From assembly GCA_013400155.1 (NCBI GenBank), contig VXBM01000885.1, positions 234,848 to 298,847 of the forward strand: 64,000 nucleotides of DNA, in the 5' to 3' direction. Made by a program: the position numbers and the translations under genes. Source of the DNA: Helopsaltes ochotensis. Lineage: Eukaryota; Chordata; Aves; Passeriformes; Locustellidae. This document shows positions 12,106-23,940 of the stretch, piece by piece. The notes below the pieces were generated by a model. That model had not been told where the DNA came from and ran no database searches. It saw only the letters and a list, made by a program, of their open reading frames with translations. How positions within the stretch are numbered: position 1 is the first letter of the stretch; each line of letters begins with the position of its first letter.

Positions 12106-15100
12106 TGTACTTTGTGATATTTTTGTTTTGGCCTTGGCCTTGATGTTTGCCAGAGAAGCATCCTGTTACACAAATGCATTAAAAAACCTTAGCTTTCATT
12201 TTTTTTTAAAAAGGGTCTTGGAGCTTTCAGTTTCATAGGAGCAATTTTGAATCCAAGCAGAAGGTGAATTGTGGCAGCTCTGTGTGCTTGATCCTGCTGG
12301 TATTGTAAGGCAACAAAAACATCTTTGCACTTCAGGGACATTTGGCTTCAAAACGTAATCGTTACTTTATAAGAATCGCCATGACCACACCATCCAGCTT
12401 TTTCTTTTGACTCTTAATACCCAATTTCTCCTATTCAGGAATCACACCTACTGTAGTGACAGTGGCCAGGAGACAGCAGTCCCTTCACTGTTTCACCTGC
12501 AAATGATCTGTGTGCAGGACCTTGCAAGCTCTTGCTGAGGAAACCTTTCTGCTGCGGTGTTTTATGTGCTTGTTGTGCTGCATCTCGCAGATGAAAAGGG
12601 AGCTAAACTTGGAGAGCTGTGCAGGGTTTTTTGAGATTGCTTACTTAGTGACCTTCTCTCTGCTGAGGGCAAATATCTCAGTCACCGCAAGGCTTTTCTA
12701 AAAGAAGATGAGGTATCAAATGAACAAATAAAAAAATGCCTTCTTCACTCCTAAAAATGTAATGCTTGTAAAGAACAATGGCTGTTGTTCCTCTGTAAGG
12801 AACTTCACGTAAGTATGGGTTCCTCGATACAATTTGGTTCTTGAAAAGCTCTTCAAATACAGCCCTTAGATCTGTATGACGCTGCTGTCTACTTGAAAGC
12901 CTGTTCTTCCCTAAAGGCATATCCCATTAAATATAACCTTGTTGCTATCTACAGAGTCCAAGAGAGCTGTCTGTCCTAGAGGCTGCCTGATCTCACCCAA
13001 AAGTGCAGAGAAGGAAGGTTCTCACACAGCTGATGTGAGCCACTGGGTGTGTTGGCTGTGAAAGAGGGATCTCAGACTTGGTTCTCTTTTCTGAGGCATG
13101 AAAAAAGAACCTGCCCTCCAAAGAGAGTAGGTTCAGTGTGAATGTTTGAGAGATGTGTATATGCAAAGGGTAGAGAATAATGCACTTCATGCTTTTCTGC
13201 TGCTTTTGTGCCAAAGCAGAGCACACTCTGCTTCTCACTTGGCCACCATTTATTGCAAAGTATTTGTTTCTGTGTAGGATGATGTATGCTGAGTCCAGAA
13301 TGGATTGTCCCTCTTCTTGATGAAACAAATGGAGATTGTCAATAAGTGAAGCAGAGATAAGATAGATAGTAGCTTGTTAGTGATTTGGAAATGTGGTGAT
13401 ATGGCACAATAGATTAATGCTTTGCCTTCATTTGTTGACACTTAATCTCTAAACTTTGGTTTGTATTCAGTGTACAAAATAAGTGAAAACCGCTCCCATT
13501 TGGTACTTGTGAAGCTGATGTTAGACTTGCAAACAGTTTGTTTTCTCTTCAGTATTTCATTTTTCAAAAAAACGCTGTTAAACTGTGTTCCTGAAAATGG
13601 AACTCATTCGACCACTTTTTCCTCAGGAGACTCAGTAATTGTGACTTAGTGGCACACCTTTTCTTTTCTGATCTCCTTCCTCCTTTTCCCCTATTGGCCT
13701 GGTTGGAGGCTTGCAGTTTTGCTGTATTACTCAAGCACTGACACTGATCACTACAGTGCTCTGCCTGCATTGCCCTTGTAGCCCCTGTCCCTCCTGGCAC
13801 CAGTCCTCCCGGGAAGATGAGTCCTGTGGAATGAGCAAAGCCTTTCTCATGCAAATATTCTCCCTCTGAGCTCTGAATGATACAGGAGCATGCATGGGAG
13901 CAGAACTGTACTTGGGTTTATGAAACTCATGATGATACAGGGCTGGACTGATTTTCTGAAGTGCTGTTAGTGAACTGCTGAGCTATCCCTGACTCCCAGC
14001 TGGAGAAGCAGCGCCTCTCCTTAGGATGGCTGCTGGAAGCACATGTGGCACCCATATTTTAAGCAATGACTACTGCAGGTGCAGTTGAGAGAGAACTCAT
14101 CTTAAGATCAGAGGCGATGGAAATTGGATTTTACTCAAAGAGTCTGTGCAGTCTGGGCAGCATTAACTGAGTGAGAGCAGCCTCCTCATCCCTGCACCAC
14201 CGAGCTTCATTAAGCTCCAGAGAGTTTGCATCAAACACTGAGCTGGAGAGAGCAATTAACTCTGCAGGTCTGGTGCAGGATGCCAGCCCTGCTGATGCAT
14301 TTGATGATGACCCTCTTCTTGTGGGAGCTGCCCCTGCCATTAGGAGATTTCCTGCTTGGCAGTGACTGGATGACCTATTCCACCGCAGGAGATCTGGACA
14401 GCTGGGAGCAGGGCTGGGAAGGGGCTCTGTGGGAGCTGAAAAATGCATCCTCCTCCTGCCGTATCTTCCTCTCATCACGGTAGTCACAACTGTTCCTATT
14501 CAGCACACAATATTCTTTACCATTTCCAGGGTTTTACAGGCACAACAGATCCTTAAGAAAAGCAAATGACTGGCCAAACCAAGGAAACTGATTTTCTGTG
14601 CTGGCACAGAGGAGCGCACAGAGAGCCTGGTGCAGTGTGCTGCTGAAGTGTGTCTTGCTTAGAGCTAAAGTTCTTATTCATTCAGGAAATACCAGTTGAG
14701 GCAAAAAGCCAGTTCATTCACATATTTGCTAGTGATGGAAACAGGCCCCCAGATATTATCTTGTCTTAATACATAATAAATCAGTCAAGACCACATGCTC
14801 TGTATCAACATAGAAATAACATTTTTCAAGGGTGTTTGTTCCCTTTCCTGGGGACAACTAGTACTAGGTTGTATTTTAACCACACTCCAGAAACCATGCC
14901 TGTACCTTCTAGAGCAGATTTTTCTGTAGTTATTATGCATCACCAAATTTGATTATTAATTCATCTAGTCTCTCCTAAATCAGCCTTTTGTGTGCAGAAG
15001 AATGCTAATAGACTTTTGCTTCTAAATCTTCTAATGAACTGTGAAAAAGTCTACTACATGGCTGACTCCTGCCTCTTAAATATTTAAATTCATGTTCTTC

Positions 15101-15894
15101 TGTCTGCACAACTGATTTGCATGACTATTGTTTGGGTATGGAGCTACCTGGCTGTTGTAAATACTTCACAGACCTATGATCACCAGAATGAGCCTGCAAA
15201 ACCTCTTAAAAGACCAGCTAAAATAAAACTTCCTGAGTTTTCCTTCAGATCTATTTGACTTGTTTTTAGAAAACTGCTGCGAAGTGATGCTTTCTTCCTT
15301 TCCAGCACCAAGGTTTAATCTCAGCTGACAGAATGAGTTATCTGTATCTAGTCTCAAAAAACCTTTTTTGCCTTTGACCCTACCAGTTTTCTCGCTGTGG
15401 CTGATAGGGAGTTGGTTAAGAGTGGTTTACTCTCTGTGGTTGATAGACAGCATTAAAGGGCTTGTGCCTGACTGCACACAATCCCCACTAACAAAATCCC
15501 CAGCTCAGCCTTAGGTGTAGAGACCTGGAGCCGTTCTGTGCTTTGGTGCCATTCCAAAAGGAGGGATGGAACCCAAGCATCCTGATTTTAGCAGCATGTG
15601 TTTAGCACCCTGAGGAGGATCTTCCTTTGAGGTCTTCCTTCCTTGGTTAGCCACAGTACAGCCTGGGAAGCAGGATAAGCAGAGACGTGGTGCTTTTAAT
15701 GTGGTTTGCATCATCACTTTTATTTTTACCTTTTTTTTTTTTTTAAGCAATACTTGCAAAACTTCTATATGAATTTACTTTTATATAGAACTTCTTTAAT
15801 TGTCTTTTTGGGTTGTGGGGACTGAGTTCTGTTGGGTTTCTCCCAGTATTTTAACAATATTCCTTAAATATTTTTTTTCCTGCAGTCCTTGCTC
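12106..15894. other. Non-coding stretch, no gene recognised
   Basis: No gene seen. The region 14131-14487 is open on both strands (118 codons minus, 85 codons plus), as expected from slightly higher GC content, and neither product is recognisable. The part 14190-14280 has a small GAGCTT/AAGCTC hairpin and an ATTAA-rich core in otherwise high-complexity DNA. A T14 run lies at 15731-15744. Confidence 0.6.
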
Positions 15895-15919
15895 TCACCT
15901 GATCAGGTGAACTCACCTG
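15895..15919. promoter_or_regulatory. E-box palindrome: three CACCTG-type sites in 24 bp
   Basis: TCACCTGATCAGGTGA (15895-15910) is a perfect 16-nt palindrome containing CACCTG (15896-15901) and its reverse CAGGTG (15904-15909). A third CACCTG follows at 15914-15919. CACCTG is the preferred E-box of ZEB and Snail zinc-finger repressors, and ZEB proteins favour paired sites. The arrangement is seen directly; binding is inferred. No promoter was recognised nearby, so a distal element is the more natural reading. Confidence 0.4.
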
Positions 15920-16991
15920 GGTTATAGATGGCCATACCCAGTTTGAATCAGAGCATGCAGTTATTAAGCCTAGACACCTATAACACTATTTTATTTCCTG
16001 TTGAAGAACTAAAATTGGAAGAAAACAGCATAGAAAATTGATTTTGCTCCAGTGGAGAGTCAATAAACAAACTCTGCCAAAGTATTTGTGATGCTGATTA
16101 CAGGAAGGCTGCAAAAAAATGAACGGCAAAGGTCACTTGCTGCCTTCTTGTGATGTTCATGACTCATTAATCAGAAAGCCAAGTTTGCATTTATAATTTC
16201 TCTAATCAGACAGTGAAGTCCTGAAGGAGCAGGGACCATTGGAGTAAATAGGAGATTTAATGCTGAACTGGTTGAGCACATGTCAGTTCAGTGTAAATCG
16301 GAGATTTGTGGAGGTCATGCCTTGCTCTCGCCCGTCCACTCCCCTGCAGTTGGTTTGAAGTTGAATTACTGCCTTAGACAAAGCCATCAGCACCTGGCCT
16401 TTGAGGTGATGCAGCAGAATACAGATGATGAGGAAAGGAAAAATGTAAGGGAATGTCCTTTAAAAGTTTCGAGTGGTCCTTTCAGCAAAAGTAGGTAAAT
16501 CCCATGCAGATGATTTGTTATTAAAAGGCTTAGATCACTAACTGAGGGTTTGGAAGTGCCTCACCAGGTCCTTTGACATGGAGGAGGAGCTGGCCATGGT
16601 GCAGAGGCTGGATACATGAGCTGGGTTTGGTTTGTGGTTCCTGTTTCTCCTGTGGCTGCAGTGGCTGTGGTGGCTTCTCAGCCTACCAAGCCCCTGAGCA
16701 AACTTCAGAGGTGCATGCCAACCAAACTGCTCCATGGCAAGGTCTTTATTTCACCTTAAAATTGGGGTGGGAATTTTAGGAAAAGAAGGAGGTGGTTGTG
16801 ACACATGGATTAGTTAAAAATTCATGTTGGAGCAAAAGGACATTTACAGAGAATTAGCACTGTTGACCTTTTAATGTAAGCCCTCTGTTCCCCACAGAGA
16901 GCCCAGAGTGTGCATTCAGTCAGCTCGTGTCTGTAATCGGGTTCAGTGGCCATATGGCTGCTTGGATACCACAGCACTGATAGGAGTTGGG
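15920..16991. other. Non-coding stretch, no gene recognised
   Basis: No gene or recognisable repeat. Short open frames (65-72 codons) around 16280-16780 are of a length expected by chance. Confidence 0.6.
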
Positions 16992-17091
16992 GGATCCTTG
17001 TGAGGAGAAACTTCGATTTTAGAATTTTATATTCTAAAAAGAATCCTTGTGTGGAGAAACCTTGATTTTAGAAGCTTATAGAATTCAAAAA
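16992..17091 (+). repeat. Diverged 49-bp tandem duplication
   Basis: Unit 1 (16992-17040) and unit 2 (17041-17091) share the order ATCCTTGTG - GGAGAAAC - GATTTTAGAA - TTATA/TTAT - CAAAAA-type end, with roughly a fifth of positions changed and small indels near the end. They abut without a spacer. The tail of unit 2 (17070-17088, AGAAGCTTATAGAATTCAA) occurs again exactly at 17917-17935, about 850 bp downstream. Confidence 0.85.
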
Positions 17092-20000
17092 GTCAGGTAT
17101 GTCTGACTGCTGGCAGTTTTAATTTGTAGAACACGTTCTCTTATATTTAGGCACAAATGTAGACCTAAATTTTCTTGCTTCTGGTTATTTTGAATATAAA
17201 ATTCTCCTACTTTTCATAGTGAGGAGTATCCATGAGGACGTACTGGACTTTTAGTTGAATGTGAGATGATGGTTGAGTGGCTGTTAATGAAGATGCTGTT
17301 GATTTCTGGCATTTATACTTATTTTCTCACCTCAGTTAGGCCTGTTTCTTTGATTTTGCTGCCTGCTCTTCTAAGTTTTTCTTGACTGTTTGCATAGGTC
17401 TTTTCATAGCAGTATTTATATCCAGCTGGCTTAGACCAAATGATGGCAGGAGCCTGCTGCTGTAGATTCGCTTCAGCACTATAAGAATAAGATAAATAGT
17501 GTGAAAGGTATGTTAAACTGATTTTTACATACATGAATATCTACATGTGCAGTCTGAGTAGGGAATGCAGATGGGAAAGGTTTCATTAGGTGTCTCTTAC
17601 CTTGCCTACTGCCCTACATTTCACAGGAGTACGGTGAACTTTGCTGGCTGTGGAGGGGAGGCTGCTAATTCCCCAGGAGAGATGCCTGCAGAGCTCCCTG
17701 CTTCTTCACTTCCCTGCTCTTGTAGCTGTTATAAGCATAATTTTAACCCAATATTGTTATTTTACCCACTAGATAAATTTCAACATTTCATTATAATGAA
17801 TATTTAGACCATTTGCTGTGTGTGTTTTATGATTTTTTTTTGTTAATATTGCAGAGGAATGGATAATATTTTCAAGAGTAATTGCTTAACTTAGTCTTCT
17901 GTGTCATGGAATTTATAGAAGCTTATAGAATTCAATTTAAAAAATGAAAATGACATTTGGAGTTCATTTTAAAAAATAATCTTTTGCTCTAACTTTCACT
18001 CTGCTTCTGATCTCCTGTTTTATCACAGCTGTAGTCTCATTTCAGAATAATTATTCTCAACTCTACCTGGCAGAATAAATCTAGGTCCTTTTTACAACTG
18101 AGCAGCAATAATTCTCGTTATTGTAGGTAAATCTAGCCATTGAAGTAGTCTTAGCAGAGCAGGAGAACTATTTTAAGCACTTTTGAAAATGCCTGGTGGT
18201 TGTGATCTGTGAAGAGATCTGTGTGGCAAGAGACCACTGCTGTGCAGGTTGATGCCATGCCCTTTATAACTCTTGCAAAGTTTAGCATTCTTGTAAATTG
18301 TAAGTAAAATGCTTTTGTATTTCTGATAGCAATTCTTTGGGAAAGTTAGAATGGCAAAGTTTTGGCACACATAAACCACAAGTATTTGGTAGACAAAGAT
18401 GCATATCTGGACCACTTGTATGTTGTAATTATGCAAGATGCGAGGAATCAACAGGACTCCTCCAGCTCCATCCTTCTGCAGTTTGGAGGGTTTAACAAAT
18501 CAAATTCATTTCACAAAGCTGCTTAAAGTTGTCTTTGATGTGCAAACGTTTGGAAACAGTGAATATCTTGTTATGTTCTTGTTGAAGCACTAATCAGCTA
18601 AAGGACAGACACGTGTTTTGTTGCAGGAACAAACAAAGTTCCTCAGCTTGAGGGATCAGAGAGAAAGATACGAGGTCTGACAGCTGTAGGCTTCTAAAAG
18701 AGGCTGGAATAAAATGAAATTTTACAAAACAAGAGCCTCTGCTGTTGTGATAATCTGTTTTCATCTAAATAACAACATTTGCACCAAAGACGTCTCTGAA
18801 ACAGTGACATTTTAACTAGAGATCTGTGTGCTTGCATTTGAACAGTAATGTACTAGAGCTACAAAAGCTCTAGAAAGATCTAAAATTTGATTTTTTTTTT
18901 TATGTCAGGAGAATATAAATGAGAAAGACAAGAAATTGGAATGTTGAAAATATATAATAAAAAATATTAAGTAGAAGCACAGTGCTGAGAAAGCTTTCAT
19001 GATGCCATATTTACATTACATTGACTAGGGCTAAGCTCTAGGGTTGAGATTAAAATATTCATCTAGTTTTAAAAAAACCGATTTTTACACTAAATGTGTT
19101 CTTCAAAGTAATTAAACCTTTCTCTTTTTATTTTTTCCTTTGTAAATTTCTTATTCCTGTGGTAATTAACTCCACATTTAATGCAAATGTTACAGTGGTT
19201 CACAGAGTCACTGGGTTTCAGCAGTGCCACTGAGATAAAAATCACATCTGTAGGCCAGCATTTGGGCAGTAATGCTGTGCAGCAACTTTCAGGAAAAGAA
19301 CAAGAAATTTATTCTTTTCTCATCTTAAAAACCCTTTACAGGGTGTGAGAGTTGGGATTTCTGATGGAATCTGGCAGAAGAGAGGGCAGACTCCTGCATT
19401 TCCATGCAATGTACTTATTCAGCATAAATCTAATGTGGTATTTTGGATTTTTCCTCCCCCAAAAGAATGAGTTAGAATATATTATTCTCCAGGATGAAAT
19501 TTTTAAAAACATCCCATATATTTCTGAAATTTTCTGTCAATCACTTCATGAACATCCAGAAAAAGAGACCTAATAAAAACTGGCAGCTGAAAACTAATAT
19601 TCCAAACTGTCATCACCTAATTAATTTTCTCATTTGTATTCTAAGTACTGAGTCCCAACTCATATGGACTTCTGCCAGGGAACTCAACAATAAAATGTTC
19701 ATTTAAAATTTCTAACAGTAAGAAAATATTGAAAGTCTGGGAATAAACAATCTAACCTTGGATGAATCAGTCTGAAAATTCTACATTTTCAAGTATGCAA
19801 GAGACAGGCCATCATTTTGAAATAAGGATAAAACCATGGCAACTTTGCTTTGTATTTTAGGACAAATTGAATTGCCCTTCACACCTGTTAGCGTAACTAT
19901 AGACTTTCAGAATTTACTGTTGGGTTTTTTTCCTTCCTCACATCTTTAATCATATCAGACAAGCCAATTGTTCATCTTGCTCTTAAAATTTAATATTGCT

Positions 20001-20639
20001 TGCATTAAATGATTTAAACAGAGACTAAGCCACCTACAAGTCGTTATTTTAATCTGCAGATACTGAATTCAGGAACAAGAATTTTTTTTTTTACATGCTG
20101 ACGTACCTTAAGGTGCGACTAATGAGATCTATCAGAAAACATCAAAGGGACTAATTCCCTAAATACTTGAAGTACTTTAGAAACTCCTTGAGACATTACC
20201 TGCATCACTAAATATCTGTAAAACTCCAGCACTACAACCCATTTAATTGCAGATTGTCAGAGCCTGTGTTCTTACTTTCCCCTGTGAAATCCCATTCATT
20301 TAATTATCCAGTGTATAAAATTTATACTCATTTATGTCCACGATACCTGGAATTATGCAGAAGGGCTCATCAGGAAACCTGTTCATAGAATTTCTGCATT
20401 GGTAACTTTTACATAGTTTTTTTTCCTTATGTTGTTTTGTTTGGTTAAAGAATGTATTTGTGAGAGCAGCATTGTGCTGGGTGGTTGTGTGACACCACAA
20501 AAATATACCCACAAACAATATATCTTCTGCCACAGAAAGGAAAAAAAAATCACCGCACTTTTTCTAAGATGCTTCTCGGTTTGGAAATTGAAAAATTGCT
20601 TGAAACTCCGCTAAGAATGGAAAGTAAATGAAATGGAAA
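17092..20639. other. Non-coding stretch, no gene recognised
   Basis: No gene seen; open frames are all below 95 codons. An 8-bp-arm hairpin lies at 18853-18873 (CTAGAGCT, 5-nt loop, AGCTCTAG). An exact 19-nt copy of part of the 17.07-kb unit lies at 17917-17935. The rest is AT-rich unique sequence. Confidence 0.6.
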
Positions 20640-21010
20640 TACAATATATTATAATGAGACAGATGTGAGCTCATTTTCCCAGTGCAGGTTCACGGGCTGC
20701 GCATTCACTTGGTCCGCCTGACATTTAAATTTGAGTAAATTCAGTGGTTTATAAGAAAAGCATCTGTTGTTGGAATGACAATGGCAAGACACAATAGCAA
20801 GCGAAAGGAACCTAATTGTTGATAGGTATTACAGCAGCATGTCAATGAAGGGGCTCCCATTGTGCAGAGATCCTGTCAGCAGGCTGGGTGTGAAATTGGC
20901 CAGCTCATCAGGGAATTCAGCACATTAGTGAGCAGCTCAGCTGTGACTGAGTGTGTGCATTAAAACCTGGGAATCACGAAAGTTTCCAGTGCCATAAATC
21001 AAGAGCAGAG
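20640..21010. promoter_or_regulatory. Candidate conserved regulatory block (unconfirmed)
   Basis: This 370-bp block is high-complexity, free of recognisable repeats and less decayed in character than its AT-rich flanks (it keeps isolated CpGs in GGGCTGCGCATTC, GGTCCGCC and AAGCGAAAGG). It carries three SOX-like sites within about 90 bp (ACAATGG at 20778-20784, ACAATAG at 20791-20797, CCATTGTG near 20858), a TAATTG homeodomain-type core near 20813, and an ATTTAAAT core near 20724. It has no open frame of note. Regulatory function is inferred from appearance only. Confidence 0.3.
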
Positions 21011-22785
21011 CTAATACACAACACATTCATGGGGGGGAATATGATATAAATTAACTGTGCTTTACTTCTACTGACTTTAACCTTTAATCACATTAGGCTC
21101 AGTGTTTAATTTTTTATAGTGATATTCCTTCTATTATCGTGTTTTCAGTCCACTGGAACACAGGAAAAACTTTGAATTTTGCTGTATATTCAACCTGGCA
21201 AGCTGTAAAACCTGCATCTTTATGGCTTCTGCTTTAAGATCTCTATTTGGGCATGTTCAGCCACTGAATAGTGAGGGTTGCTGCTAATGACTTTTAATTA
21301 AATCAAAAAGCTTTGAGATCATAAACCTGCTGACTTCATTTCCTTTTCCAGTGCACTTCAAAAAAGTAATTACTGTACTGCACATACAGGCAAATATTGC
21401 AAAATACCCTCCAGATACAACTCAAAATTAAGACTTCTGGTAATGAATAAAGTCAGTTATGTTTTTCAGTAAAGAAATGAACCAAAAATTAGTATGTTCT
21501 TCAAAACACATTTGAGAATTTTATTTCTTTTCTATTTTCAAATAAAAACCCATAAGAACCTGCATTTTCAGGCTTGGAGAGCATTAAATGTAAATCCAGT
21601 TTTCCTTTTGCATGATTGCTTTCAATTCTCTGCAGCAAACATAGGGTCTGTAGTGGGGTTTGAGTCTTTATATTTGATATACGTTGATTTTTCTTCATCA
21701 TTTCAATTAGATGAGGAACCTTGGAGAAACATGGAGAAAAATAGAGTACAAGCAGAGCAATGGTCACAAGGGTCGCAAAAAGTGAAGACCAAAAAGATGA
21801 AGAACAAAATAAGAGAGATTACTTTTCTGGTAATTTAATGTCATCTCCAAACTCTTCTGTGTCTCTCCCTCACCAACTCGTTTTTTAAATTTATTTTCCT
21901 TTTTGGACTCAAAGGGCATTTCCAATCAAAAGATTGGAAATTTAGGAATATGAAATTAGTTTTCTGAATAAAGTTGTGTCGTGATTACACTATTTTCTGA
22001 ATTTGGGTTGCAGGTGTATCCATTGAAAGCCCACATTATTGAACAGGGAGAAGAATTATTTATTGAAAGAAACCCTACAGTTTTTTACTTTCTTGTGGAA
22101 TAATTATTAGCACAAAATATTGTTTGTGCCCAGTTCCTTTTTTCATACTTCCAGATTTGTCTCACATTGCAGTGGTGGGTGTGGGATGTGGCAGTGCCCA
22201 TACCTGTGCATACGACTCTTCAGTTGTTCTCAGTAATTTTTTCATCACTTTATCTGCTTTTCACCAGGATTTCTTGTGCTGTTTATTTCTCTCTCATAAA
22301 CAAGTACATGCCCAATTTTTATTTGTAACCCTCTTCTAAACAACAGACAAGCTGACACCTCCTACTCTCTCTGGTGCTTGCCATGAGTGTTTTTGCCCAA
22401 ACTCAGAATGCAGAAACTTGGGATTTTCTTTTGCTTTTAGGAGCATAACTAAGCATTTAATCTGTGAAGTCAAGGTGCCAGGAAATCTGGTAGCTGAATA
22501 TCCACTAATTGTGTTTCACATTCTTCCACCCCCCCTTGAATATTCACAACAGATAAAATCATCTTAACAGTTAAAAAAATCCCTTCTTTTTCTATAAATT
22601 GCTTTAACCCATGTATTTACTGCCTTCTTTTGTAGAAAGTTTGTATAAAGGTGACTCATCTTTTTTGAAGGCAGCAGTGTGAAATACTCTTTTAGTACAC
22701 AGCAACTAAAAAGAAACTTCTGCAGAAGGTCAAGAACCAAGACAGTCATTGCTGAAAAGACTAAACAGACCAGGTTTTGGTTTTG
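21011..22785. other. Non-coding stretch, no gene recognised
   Basis: No gene seen. The run at 21494-21838 (114 codons, +) is lysine-rich at its end, reflecting A-rich DNA, and is not a known protein. A hairpin with 10-bp arms (ATTTCCAATC / GATTGGAAAT, AAAA loop) lies at 21918-21941. Confidence 0.6.
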
Positions 22786-22799
22786 TTTTTTTTTTTTTT
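22786..22799 (+). repeat. T14 homopolymer
   Basis: A run of 14 T, followed by a pyrimidine-rich stretch, about 140 bp upstream of the first LTR copy. Confidence 0.9.
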
Positions 22800-22938
22800 A
22801 CTCCTCCTCTTTTTTTCTTCTGTTGTACTTTTACAGGTAGCCCAGAGTAAATGTGTTAAAACTGATAAAATGTACAATCCTGGCTGCCTCTCCCTGGATC
22901 TCCAAGCCTCTAACAGCAGAGGCTTCCTGAGGCAGGAG

Positions 22939-23286
22939 TGTTGCCCTGACTTTTGCAGCCTTTCTGATGTGTTTCAGAGTTTCTGATGTGGAATCAGAGT
23001 TCTCAATGTTTTGCATTGTTCTTGCTTCTTTCTCACACGGGTGTTATCGATAGGTAGAGATGTTTTGGGAAAATGGTTGTAAACTATCACATACTTTCCG
23101 TGGTGAAGGAACATTTGATTGACTTTTGGTTTGGCCAGTGGGATTGGAGAGGTAGCGACACTCTCTGCCAATCCCTGGCCTGGATGTGAAAACTGAATAA
23201 TAGAGAAGATTAAAGGTCAAGCCCTCTTTTTGCTTTTCCCTTCAACCGAGTGTTCTGTATCGTCCTTGCTGTGCTAAACAGGGACA
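22939..23286 (+). mobile_element. LTR copy A (retroviral-type, degenerate)
   Basis: This is the first of two direct copies of one LTR. Shared landmarks with copy B, in order: TGTTGCCCTGA start, TTTGCAGCC-type block, TCTCAATGTTTT, TTTCTCACAC, a tract with ACATACTTTCC, GGGATTGGAGAGGT, then CCAAT (23168-23172) and a poly(A)-type signal ATTAAA (23209-23214). It ends near GGGACA. CCAAT-to-signal spacing is 41 bp, against 42 bp in copy B, which sets the + orientation. Copy A carries a local repeat of TTTCTGATGTG (around 22961-22990). No gag, pol or env coding is visible. It is assigned to an endogenous-retrovirus LTR family by architecture; the exact family is not named because I could not compare it to a library. 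Confidence 0.68.
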
Positions 23287-23612
23287 CAGGAGCTGTTTCT
23301 TTAGTTTGGTTTTTTTTGTCTTTAGAAGCCTCAGAGGATTTCTGTTCCTGACCTGGGCACCTTCTCTGTGGGTGCAATAAAGCATCAGTGACCACAGTGT
23401 CCTGTGGCAAGGACTTGCACAGCACAGCCACAGCTGCACCCAGGGCAGAGCCCCTCCTTCCCTTGCTGTGCTGGGAGAGGAGGAGCAGGGCCCATCGTGC
23501 CTCTCCCCCTGCCCACCAAGGGCTCTGTGGGGTGTTTCTAGGCCGCCTCCACATCTGAGATACTGACTTTGGGGGAAGAGCTGTGTTTTTGTGTGGGGAT
23601 CAGGGGAGTGAG
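23287..23612. other. Sequence between the two LTR copies
   Basis: About 326 bp that do not match either LTR copy. It is GC-richer than the surroundings (notably 23390-23540) and is open for about 110-150 codons on the minus strand together with flanking LTR sequence; the translation looks like no retroviral or host family I know. It could be a decayed remnant of an internal region left by a deletion, or host DNA between two independent insertions. The sequence alone does not decide. Confidence 0.45.
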
Positions 23613-23940
23613 TGTTGCCCTGATCCTTGCAGCCTTTCTGATGCTGTTCACAGTTTCTCAATGTTTTCATAGTTCTTCGTTCTTTCTCACACAAATGTTA
23701 CCAGTAGGTGATAATGTTTTGAAGAAGCAAAGATGTTGCCATACTTTCCTTGGGGGAAGGAACAATTGATGGGCTGTTGGTTTGACCGGTGGGATTGGAG
23801 AGGTGGCAACACTCTTCTTCCAATCCGTGGTCTGGATGGAAAAACTATATATTGGAGTCAAAATAAAGAACGCCCTTCTCCTTCTTCGTTCACCTTGCAC
23901 AAGGGGAGTTTCTGTGTTCTTTCAGTGCTCAGCAGTGACA
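23613..23940 (+). mobile_element. LTR copy B (retroviral-type, better preserved)
   Basis: This is the second copy, starting at the same TGTTGCCCTGA and ending in AGCAGTGACA. It has CCAAT (23820-23824), a TATA-like ACTATATAT downstream, a canonical AATAAA (23862-23867), then a pyrimidine-rich R/U5-like tail. The order U3-CCAAT-TATA-poly(A) signal-tail, with TG...CA ends, fits an LTR on the + strand. Minus-strand translations of copies A and B share short peptides such as ATSPIP, showing the homology independently of DNA alignment by eye. I did not find a clear target-site duplication. Confidence 0.72.

Noticed and set aside
14131..14487. 118-codon minus and 85-codon plus frames
   Set aside because: They are open on both strands from composition alone, and neither peptide has recognisable features.
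23242..23694. 150-codon minus-strand open frame as a gene
   Set aside because: It runs from the end of one LTR copy across the interval into the other copy, which explains the lack of stops. No family is recognisable.
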